Shown piece after piece: positions 4,535 to 10,246 of a DNA stretch of 10,246 nucleotides (the first letter of the stretch is position 1; every line of letters begins with the position of its first letter). A program made the position numbers and the translations under genes. The stretch covers positions 1-10,246 of the forward strand of contig LIZU01000023.1 in assembly GCA_001302725.1 (NCBI GenBank), read 5' to 3'. A model generated the notes under the pieces. That model was given only the letters and a program-made list of their open reading frames with translations. It did not search any database and was not told where the DNA came from. This DNA is from a candidate division Zixibacteria bacterium DG_27 (lineage in GTDB: Bacteria > Zixibacteria > MSB-5A5 > DG-27).

Positions 4535-7321
4535 ATGGTTACTAGAAAAAAGAAGCGCACCAGTGAGACCCCAAGGAAAAAGAGCGCCAAGAAAGCCAAG
4601 AAGAAGCAGACCAGCAAGGTCAAATTGGCCAAAGTAAAGAAGGCGAAAGCTCCCCCCAAGAAGAAATCGGTCTATTTCTTCGGAGGCGGGAAAGCCGATG
4701 GCAGAGGGGAGTTAAACGACCTCCTCGGTGGAAAGGGGGCCGGTTTGGCGGAGATGACTAACGCTGGAGTGCCGGTCCCGCCCGGATTCACAATTACCAC
4801 CGAAGTCTGCAGCCTTTTCTATAAGAACAACCTGCAGTTGCCGAAAGCTATCGACCAGGAGATGTTCCAATACCTCTCGAGAATGGAGAGGATAACCGGA
4901 ACGAAGTTCGGCGATCCTACAAACCCCCTTCTCTTGTCGGTCCGCAGTGGCTCCAAATTCTCCATGCCCGGGATGATGGATACGGTCTTGAACCTGGGGC
5001 TCAACGAGGAGACCCTCAAGGGCCTGATGGAGAAAACCAAAGACGAGCGTTTCGCCTACGATAGTTATCGCCGCCTGATTCAGATGTTCGGCAGCGTCGT
5101 CATGGGAGTGGACAAGGAGGCCTTCGAGAAGGTGATCTCCAAGAGGAAAGAAAGAGAACGGATCAAGCTCGACGCCGCTTTGTCGGTGGAGGATTTAAAG
5201 AACATAATTGCCAAGTTCAAGGAGCTAATCAAGAGAAAGACCGGGGAGTATTTCCCCGGCGACCCCAGAGAGCAGCTCCGCCTGGCCAGAGATGCCGTCT
5301 TCAAATCCTGGAATAATCCCCGCGCCATCAGCTACCGCAGGATGCACGGCATTCCCGGGGACTTGGGAACTGCGGTCAATGTCCAGGCCATGGTCTTTGG
5401 AAATATGGGGGAGGACTCCGCCACCGGGGTGGGCTTCACCCGCAACCCTTCCACCGGAGCAAGGGAGTTCTACGGGGAGTATCTGACCAACGCCCAGGGG
5501 GAGGACGTCGTTTCTGGAGTGAGAACTCCGAAGCACATCTCCGAGCTGGAAAAGGAGATGCCCAGGGTTTACAGAAAACTCAAAAGGATCGCCGAGAAGC
5601 TGGAGAAGCACTACCGCGATGTTCAGGATTACGAATTCACCATCCAGCAGGACAAGCTCTACATGCTTCAGACCCGCACCGGCAAAAGGACCGCCCATGC
5701 CGCCGTCAGGATTGCCGTCGAGATGGCCAAGGAGAGGTTGATCTCCAGAAAGGAAGCCCTCTCCCGTGTGGAGCCAGAACAGCTTAATCAACTCTTGCAC
5801 CGCAGGATTGACCCTTCCGCCTCGGTTGCGGTGGTGGCAAAGGGCCTGGCGGCCTCTCCGGGAGCGGCCTCCGGCATGGTGGTTTTCACCGCCGATGATG
5901 CCGTTCGCTACGCTCAAGACGGCGAGACCGTCATTCTCGTCAGAAAGGAGACCAATCCCGACGATATCGAGGGAATCAACGTCGCTTCGGGAATCCTCAC
6001 CTCCCGGGGGGGAATGACCTCCCACGCCGCGGTGGTGGCAAGGGGTATGGGGAAATCCTGTGTCGCCGGCTGTGAAGCTATAAAAGTCTTCGAGCACCAG
6101 AAGCATTTCATAGTCAAGGATCACGTTGTCAGAGAGGGGGATATCGTTACCCTCAACGGCTCCACCGGAGAGGTGATGTTGGGAGAGGTACCAACCATTG
6201 AGCCGGAGCTCACCGGCGAGTTCGGGGAGTTCATCACCTGGGCGGATGAGTTTGCAAAACTCAAGGTCCGCACCAACGCCGACATGGGCAGAGATGCCAT
6301 CATCGCAAGAAGATTTGGAGCGGAGGGGATTGGACTGTGCCGAACCGAACATATGTTCTTCGCCGAGGAGCGTCTCCCCATTGTCCAAGAGATGATATTG
6401 GCGGAGGATGAGCAGAAAAGAGCCGAGGCCCTCCAGAAACTCCTCCCCCTGCAGAAGAGGGATTTCATTGAGCTGTTCGAGGAGATGCGGGGTTACCCGG
6501 TCACCATCAGAACCATCGATCCCCCGCTGCACGAATTTCTCCCCAACTTAGATGACCTGATGGTGGAGATCGCCATCCTGAGGGCAAAAAAGGAGAGCTT
6601 CGAGGAGATCGAGGCCAAGGGAGCACTCTTCAATCGGGTGAAGGAATTGCACGAATTCAATCCCATGCTGGGGCAGAGAGGTTGCCGAGTGGGGATAATG
6701 TATCCGGAGATAACCGAGATGCAGGCGCGCGCCATCATGGAGGCCGCCTGTGGAGTCGCTAAGACCGGCAAGCCGGTCATGCCGGAGATTATGATCCCAC
6801 TGGTTGGACACGTCAATGAATTCAGACATCAAAAGGAGATCGTCAGCCGGGTGGCCGAAGAGGTGATGCAGGAGCAGAGGATCCAAGTCGAATATCTAGT
6901 GGGGACGATGATTGAGATCCCCAGGGGAGCTCTGACCGCCGACGAGATCGCCCTCGAAGCTGACTTCTTCTCCTTCGGCACCAACGACCTCACTCAGATG
7001 GTCTTCGGTTTCTCCAGAGATGACTGTGGCAAGTTCCTCAACTACTATCTGGATAAAGGGATCTTGACCAAAGACCCTTATACCAGCATCGATCTTCCCG
7101 GTGTCGGCCAACTGATGAGAATAGCCGTGCAGAAGGCTCGCTCCGTCAAGCCGCATTTGAAAATCGGGATATGCGGTGAGCATGCCGGAGACCCTGCCTC
7201 GATACATCTGTGCCACCAACTGGGCCTGGACTACGTCTCCTGCAGTCCCTTCCGGGTGCCGATTGCACGTTTGGCCGCGGCTCAAGCCGCCGTGGGCAAG
7301 AGCGAGTACACCTCTATGTAG
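4535..7321 (+). CDS. ppdK: Pyruvate, phosphate dikinase with an extra lysine-rich N-terminal tail
   Basis: A 928-residue PpdK interconverting pyruvate + ATP + Pi and phosphoenolpyruvate + AMP + PPi, used in glycolysis or gluconeogenesis in pyrophosphate-using anaerobes. The N-terminal ATP-grasp domain begins near residue 46 (FFGGGKADGRGELNDLLGGK). The swivelling phosphohistidine domain has GGMTSHAAVVARG with catalytic H497. The C-terminal PEP/pyruvate TIM barrel has GLCRTEHMFF, RTIDPPLHEFLP, FGTNDLTQMVFGFSRDD and GICGEHAGDPAS with catalytic C880. Residues 1-44 are additional: 19 Lys and 3 Arg against one Glu. Without them the length is about 884, near the usual 870-880. The next in-frame Met is well inside the conserved domain, so the tail is real if the sequence is. 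No partner regulatory kinase gene is adjacent. Confidence 0.97.
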   Translation: MVTRKKKRTSETPRKKSAKKAKKKQTSKVKLAKVKKAKAPPKKKSVYFFGGGKADGRGELNDLLGGKGAGLAEMTNAGVPVPPGFTITTEVCSLFYKNNLQLPKAIDQEMFQYLSRMERITGTKFGDPTNPLLLSVRSGSKFSMPGMMDTVLNLGLNEETLKGLMEKTKDERFAYDSYRRLIQMFGSVVMGVDKEAFEKVISKRKERERIKLDAALSVEDLKNIIAKFKELIKRKTGEYFPGDPREQLRLARDAVFKSWNNPRAISYRRMHGIPGDLGTAVNVQAMVFGNMGEDSATGVGFTRNPSTGAREFYGEYLTNAQGEDVVSGVRTPKHISELEKEMPRVYRKLKRIAEKLEKHYRDVQDYEFTIQQDKLYMLQTRTGKRTAHAAVRIAVEMAKERLISRKEALSRVEPEQLNQLLHRRIDPSASVAVVAKGLAASPGAASGMVVFTADDAVRYAQDGETVILVRKETNPDDIEGINVASGILTSRGGMTSHAAVVARGMGKSCVAGCEAIKVFEHQKHFIVKDHVVREGDIVTLNGSTGEVMLGEVPTIEPELTGEFGEFITWADEFAKLKVRTNADMGRDAIIARRFGAEGIGLCRTEHMFFAEERLPIVQEMILAEDEQKRAEALQKLLPLQKRDFIELFEEMRGYPVTIRTIDPPLHEFLPNLDDLMVEIAILRAKKESFEEIEAKGALFNRVKELHEFNPMLGQRGCRVGIMYPEITEMQARAIMEAACGVAKTGKPVMPEIMIPLVGHVNEFRHQKEIVSRVAEEVMQEQRIQVEYLVGTMIEIPRGALTADEIALEADFFSFGTNDLTQMVFGFSRDDCGKFLNYYLDKGILTKDPYTSIDLPGVGQLMRIAVQKARSVKPHLKIGICGEHAGDPASIHLCHQLGLDYVSCSPFRVPIARLAAAQAAVGKSEYTSM

Positions 7322-7328
7322 AACCCTC

Positions 7329-7372
7329 GTAGCTCAGGTTGTCTCAACCTGAGTTGTCTCAGCCTGAGCTAC
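7329..7372. repeat. Nested inverted and tandem repeat between converging genes
   Basis: GTAGCTCAGG (7329-7338) is exactly complementary to CCTGAGCTAC (7363-7372). Inside, CTCAGGTTG (7333-7341) pairs with CAACCTGAG (7345-7353) around a 3-nt loop. A 15-bp unit, TTGTCTCAACCTGAG (7339-7353), is followed directly by TTGTCTCAGCCTGAG (7354-7368), one mismatch. Thus a hairpin arm was apparently duplicated in tandem, and two folds compete. It begins 7 bp after the ppdK stop and includes the stop codon of the minus-strand transporter, so it may be a shared transcription end. No T-run follows on either side. Confidence 0.7.
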
Positions 7373-7728
7373 TTCCCGACCAGGATCACTCCGACCAATA
7401 TCAACAGTATCCCCACCCATTTGTAGGCGGAGAAGGGCTCTCTGAATATCAAGAAAGAGACCAGCACGATCAAAACATATCCGATGCTCATCAGGAGCGG
7501 ATACGCATACGACAGGTCCGTTCGGGACAGCACAACAATGTAAAGGGCAACGCTGGCAACGTATGAGGCCAGACCCAGGATTATGAACGGCGAAAGGATA
7601 ACATGCGTGAAGTTGGTAATGATCTGGGAGGGATCAATCGCCCCGATGCGGTTCATTCCCGCCTTTAAGAAACTGTGGCCGCACACATTCAGAGCGATGG
7701 CCCCGAACATCATTATAATTAAGGTCAA
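7369..7728 (-). CDS. Four-helix EamA/SMR-type membrane protein
   Basis: A 119-residue very hydrophobic protein with four predicted transmembrane helices: about residues 1-22, 44-68, 74-94 and 98-118. It belongs to the drug/metabolite transporter superfamily in its short form. The pattern LSYAYPLLMSIGYVLIVLVS and the ending WVGILLILVGVILVGK are typical. The first helix lacks the membrane glutamate (E14 in EmrE) needed for proton-coupled multidrug export and instead reads ALNVCGHSFLKAGM, closer to lipid-sugar flippase subunits such as ArnE/ArnF. Such proteins usually act as dimers. TTG 7728 is preferred as the start because GAGGAG (7740-7735) lies 6 nt upstream; ATGs at 7713 and 7710 are less well placed. 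It may be the last gene of the minus-strand run from the right edge. Confidence 0.8.
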   Translation of the reverse strand: MTLIIMMFGAIALNVCGHSFLKAGMNRIGAIDPSQIITNFTHVILSPFIILGLASYVASVALYIVVLSRTDLSYAYPLLMSIGYVLIVLVSFLIFREPFSAYKWVGILLILVGVILVGK

Positions 7729-7734
7729 TTTCTG

Positions 7735-7740
7735 CTCCTC
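7735..7740 (-). promoter_or_regulatory. Ribosome-binding site deciding a TTG start
   Basis: GAGGAG on the minus strand lies 6 nt before TTG 7728, at ideal spacing. It favours TTG over the ATG codons five and six codons later as the start of the four-helix transporter. Confidence 0.7.
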
Positions 7741-7760
7741 TATTAGTCTGGTTATAATCT

Positions 7761-7979
7761 CTATTCAACGAATGAGGTCACATTCTCAACCGGAATCAAG
7801 GTCCTCTTAGACCTATCCCAACCAAGTTGTCCTCTCCTCAGGGTCACGCTTTCTCGGAGACCACCATCCGTCCCCATTTCAATTAGCTGCTGCCTGAGAT
7901 TCTCGACCGCTGCCGTCAGCTGTTGCTTATGCAATGACCTTTCGTCCGCTCCTATCAGCATAGCTCTTATCTTACACAA
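7761..7979 (-). CDS. Possible small protein of unknown function
   Basis: An open frame of up to 72 residues starting with TTG 7979, or 66 residues from ATG 7961. It contains a Gln/Leu-rich helix (LHKQQLTAAVENLRQQLIEMG) that could form a coiled coil, and ends LIPVENVTSFVE. No good ribosome-binding site precedes either start. It is in the same frame as the 264-residue gene upstream: after that gene's TAA (8018-8016) the frame stays open, without another stop, through to 7761. It could therefore be a separate short gene, or a former C-terminal extension cut off by a stop codon. I do not recognise it. Base composition resembles the upstream hypothetical gene rather than ppdK or DUF362. Confidence 0.4.
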   Translation of the reverse strand: MCKIRAMLIGADERSLHKQQLTAAVENLRQQLIEMGTDGGLRESVTLRRGQLGWDRSKRTLIPVENVTSFVE

Positions 7980-8015
7980 GTCCTGTGACGACGGATATTC
8001 CCAGCCGACACTGAA

Positions 8016-8810
8016 TTAAACATCGCATCCCGCGTGCCGCAACTTTTCCCTCTCTTGGTCATTGGCCTCAAACAGTGCCTTGTAGGCAATGACCTTGTCG
8101 TGATACTGCTTGACTTGTTGAGGCAGAGATTCTTTCCCCACCTCTAACTGCTCCAGTTCCTTCAAAAACAAGGCCATCAGCTCTAACATATGGAAGTCAA
8201 TTGCCTGTACTACTCCGATGAACATTTCGGTGAAGTCAAATGGATTCATTCGGAGGAGGTCATACTTCGACACCAATACTACCCCCAGAGGATTAGCGTG
8301 AACGAGTTTACTGATCGTTCCATGAATCTGGTTGTGACCGACGCTCTCGCCCTGCTCTGCTAGCAGGCCAGCCATCCTGTTTTCGCTGAACTTTTCAAGG
8401 AACTCACTGGACGGCTTATCTGCCAGCCCCGTTTTGTCCTGCTCACGGAGCCACAGGTCCATAAGGTCGCGCCTGTGGGACAGATACCTCATCGTTAAAT
8501 TGTCATAATGCATGGTGCGTACTATGATTAGAGCCGCTAAGACCAACCCTCGCTTGGCCAGGTGCATTGCCGACTCAGCCAGGTTTAGCGTTTTGGTAGC
8601 CAAGTACAAATAGGCCTTCAGAAACCTGCCCTCGTTCCCGTCAGCCGTTCTTGACAGATCGTTACTTATCTCAACGGTTTCGCTGAACAGATTCCGAATA
8701 CTATTCAAGTCTGCTAAAAGGTCTTTCCACTTGTTTTCCGTTTCCTGGAGGAAAAACTGCTGGCGGGCCTGATAGTTTTCGCTTAGACTCTCCTCAAAGC
8801 GCTTGCTCAC
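8016..8810 (-). CDS. Hypothetical helical protein, probably accessory
   Basis: A 264-residue soluble-looking, mostly alpha-helical protein with no signal peptide or clear membrane helix; the segment near 88-98 is hydrophobic but short. Notable stretches are IVRTMHYDNLTMRYL (96-110) and GHNQIHGTISKLVHANP (158-174) with three histidines. This layout, an Arg-containing helix plus a His-rich helix, recalls helical families such as DUF5677 or AbiV found in accessory regions, but I cannot assign it. The start is GTG 8810, with a modest AGG three bases upstream. It lies 30 bp after the DUF362 stop on the same strand. Codon use and base composition are less G+C-rich than the neighbouring housekeeping genes, which suggests acquisition by transfer. 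Function unknown. Confidence 0.7.
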   Translation of the reverse strand: MSKRFEESLSENYQARQQFFLQETENKWKDLLADLNSIRNLFSETVEISNDLSRTADGNEGRFLKAYLYLATKTLNLAESAMHLAKRGLVLAALIIVRTMHYDNLTMRYLSHRRDLMDLWLREQDKTGLADKPSSEFLEKFSENRMAGLLAEQGESVGHNQIHGTISKLVHANPLGVVLVSKYDLLRMNPFDFTEMFIGVVQAIDFHMLELMALFLKELEQLEVGKESLPQQVKQYHDKVIAYKALFEANDQEREKLRHAGCDV

Positions 8811-8840
8811 GAGCCTGCTTTACCCTCTCCAACATCGAGA

Positions 8841-9926
8841 TCATCCGTAGCTCTCAAATAGCCTCCCCCATTTGCTCTCTTTTTTCCATCTCTCGACAAC
8901 TTTGCTACCTTTGAGAGGATACCACAGATAATCGTGATAGAAAGCGGAGGCGAAAACGAAAAGATAGACCACAGGAGTGTGAAACAAAAGCCTCTGAAAA
9001 ACCTTCAAGGGAGAGAACCAGAAAAGGTCTCCGAACTTGCTGGCTAAGTTGTCTCCGACGGTGAAGCCCCAGTTCACTTTGGAGACCTCCTCGCCCACGA
9101 CTTCAATCTCCCGGGGATCGCCGACCCCTAATCCCCTTTCGTGCGCGATCCTTATGTATGGTAGGCTCAGGGGATCAAAGCCCATCATTTTAGCGGCGAT
9201 GGCATCGATTGCGACGGGGTCTCCGGAGGCCAAGATGACATCCTTCTCGTGGGGGATCATGGTTCTGGGTCCGGGACCGCTGCCGGCGGTGGTGCCGTCC
9301 ATGAAGGTGAAGATCCCGGTGTGGATCTCCTTCTGGATGGTCAGAAGGTCGACTAAGGTTTGGTGGATAACCGAATGGGTGTAGTGTCTTCTGGTGTTTA
9401 AGAGTCCCCCGAAGGCGTTTTTCATACTGCCGGTAGTGGTGGTGTAAATGTGGGTCTTCACCGTCGGCAGGTGAACGATGTTTTTGCCGATGAAGAACTC
9501 CGGGATTCTTATGTGGTTCCCATAGATCTTATTCAGAACCAGCATCTCTCCCTTCGGCTCGTAGGGAATCCAGCTTAAGTCACCGGTGACGCAGTTGAAG
9601 CGGACGGGTATGTTGTATCTCTTGTAAACGAGATCGTACTTGTTGAACTTCTCGCCCTTGTGGGGATTGGTGACCACGGTGTCATTGTGGACGTCGACGA
9701 GGTCGTCGTACCCGTTATCCTTCAGAGCCAGGATTGTCCCCTCAAGTTGCCAGGGGGTGCTATTTGCGGAAGGATAAAGGAGGTGCCAGGAGATATTGTC
9801 CTTGAGGATGGTCGTTTTCCCCCTCTGGAGATATTTGCCCATCTCCGCCAGCTCTGCCAATCTCTTGTAATCTTCGAGGACAGTCTCCGGAGAGGTTTTC
9901 AGGACCGCAACCTTCACATTCGGCAT
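8841..9926 (-). CDS. DUF362 domain protein
   Basis: A 361-residue DUF362 (COG2006) protein of unknown biochemical function. Typical motifs are KDNISWH (42-48) with the following PSANSTPWQLEG, LPTVKTHIYTTTTGSMKNAFGG (153-174), a DGT-x-AG-x-GPGPR loop (210-221) and DPVAIDAIAAKMMGFDP (236-252), then GLGVGDPREIEVVGE (265-279). Many DUF362 proteins carry a ferredoxin domain; this one has a single cysteine, so it binds no iron-sulfur cluster of that kind. The C-terminal 60 residues include a hydrophobic stretch (about 317-337), perhaps a membrane contact. ATG 9926 has GAGG 6 nt upstream. The prenyltransferase gene ends only 3 nt before it, so the two are an operon and may work on the same lipid-linked substrate. 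Confidence 0.88.
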   Translation of the reverse strand: MPNVKVAVLKTSPETVLEDYKRLAELAEMGKYLQRGKTTILKDNISWHLLYPSANSTPWQLEGTILALKDNGYDDLVDVHNDTVVTNPHKGEKFNKYDLVYKRYNIPVRFNCVTGDLSWIPYEPKGEMLVLNKIYGNHIRIPEFFIGKNIVHLPTVKTHIYTTTTGSMKNAFGGLLNTRRHYTHSVIHQTLVDLLTIQKEIHTGIFTFMDGTTAGSGPGPRTMIPHEKDVILASGDPVAIDAIAAKMMGFDPLSLPYIRIAHERGLGVGDPREIEVVGEEVSKVNWGFTVGDNLASKFGDLFWFSPLKVFQRLLFHTPVVYLFVFASAFYHDYLWYPLKGSKVVERWKKESKWGRLFESYG

Positions 9927-9929
9927 CCT

Positions 9930-10246
9930 TTACCTCAAAAGCACCAGAGCTACAAATGCCGCTAACCACAAAAAGATGTTTATCAGAATCGGGAGATCGC
10001 TCAGCAGGGACTTGGTGGGGTTCCCACCGGAGTCCTTCTGGTAGATCAGATACTGATAGCGGAAAATCCCATAGAGGACGAAGGGGATGGTCAGCTCCAG
10101 ACTGGCCCCCCCGAATTTCTCTTTCACCTCCGGAGAGAGGGTGTAGAAACAGTATGCGATGACGGTAGAGGCCGTCGCCACCCCCATCATCTGATCCAAG
10201 AAACTAACGCTGTATTGGCTCAAGATCCTGCGGTGGTGAACCGCCT
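9930..10246 (-). CDS. Decaprenyl-phosphate phosphoribosyltransferase-like UbiA-family protein (C-terminal part)
   Basis: The gene enters from the right edge; about 104 C-terminal residues are visible, ending TAA at 9932-9930. The text HHRRILSQYSVSFLDQMM, a membrane helix (VATASTVIAYCFYTL), LELTIPFVLYGIFRYQYLIY, then NPTKSLLSDLPI and a last helix, matches the C-terminal half of UbiA-type phosphoribosyltransferases. These transfer ribose-5-phosphate from PRPP to decaprenyl phosphate at the membrane, the first step to decaprenyl-phosphoryl arabinose in mycobacteria. The catalytic Asp motif is outside the window. The protein reads through the apparent TTG at 10223, so that is not the start. It is followed 3 nt later by the DUF362 gene. 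Other UbiA-family substrates are possible. Confidence 0.75.
   Translation of the reverse strand, partial: AVHHRRILSQYSVSFLDQMMGVATASTVIAYCFYTLSPEVKEKFGGASLELTIPFVLYGIFRYQYLIYQKDSGGNPTKSLLSDLPILINIFLWLAAFVALVLLR

Noticed and set aside
5225..6532. A 435-codon open frame on the minus strand opposite ppdK.
   Set aside because: It is the antisense shadow of a highly conserved gene with strong codon bias; its translation has no recognisable domain.
7729..7800. A promoter for the four-helix transporter using a TATAAC-like -10 on the minus strand.
   Set aside because: No -35 box sits at acceptable spacing, so only half the signal is present.
1..10246. CRISPR arrays, transposase genes, tRNA or rRNA genes.
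   Set aside because: No regularly spaced repeats, no transposase-like protein and no tRNA or rRNA sequence could be recognised on either strand.

Overview
The window looks like chromosomal DNA from an anaerobic or facultatively anaerobic bacterium. The metabolic genes (indolepyruvate:ferredoxin oxidoreductase, pyruvate phosphate dikinase) point to ferredoxin- and pyrophosphate-linked metabolism. The housekeeping genes (RsmG, TsaD, a YbbR-like protein, a PTS EIIA protein) are bacterial. A decaprenyl-phosphate phosphoribosyltransferase-like gene at the right edge would suit a deep-branching actinobacterial or Chloroflexota-type anaerobe, but this is only a guess from gene content. Most of the window is fairly G+C-rich; about 7.75-8.82 kb is visibly less so.

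Layout. From 1 to 741 (+) lies the end of iorA followed by iorB, which form the two-subunit 2-oxoacid oxidoreductase for aryl pyruvates. After a sigma70-type promoter and a hairpin leader comes a stand-alone PTS EIIA protein (977-1480, +), then rsmG (1692-2279, +), whose C-terminal tail seems to be broken by frame changes. Converging on it is a minus-strand pair, a YbbR-like membrane-anchored protein and tsaD, 3 nt apart (2434-3867). A 62-residue zinc-ribbon protein (3985-4173, -) is transcribed divergently from ppdK. Its promoter lies inside a striking 128-bp imperfect inverted repeat (4177-4304). ppdK (4535-7321, +) is complete and carries an extra lysine-rich N-terminal tail of about 44 residues.

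The right third is all minus strand, read from the right edge inward: a UbiA-type polyprenyl-phosphate pentose-phosphate transferase (partial), a DUF362 protein, an unrecognised helical 264-residue protein, a possible small protein, and a four-helix EamA/SMR-type membrane protein. It converges on ppdK at a tandem/inverted repeat (7329-7372). The transferase and the four-helix transporter could belong to a lipid-linked pentose pathway. The two genes between DUF362 and the transporter look like an insertion.

No rRNA, tRNA, CRISPR array, complete insertion sequence or prophage gene was seen. The most unusual signals are the inverted repeat around the zinc-ribbon promoter, the basic tail on PpdK, the broken rsmG tail and the structured leader of the EIIA gene.
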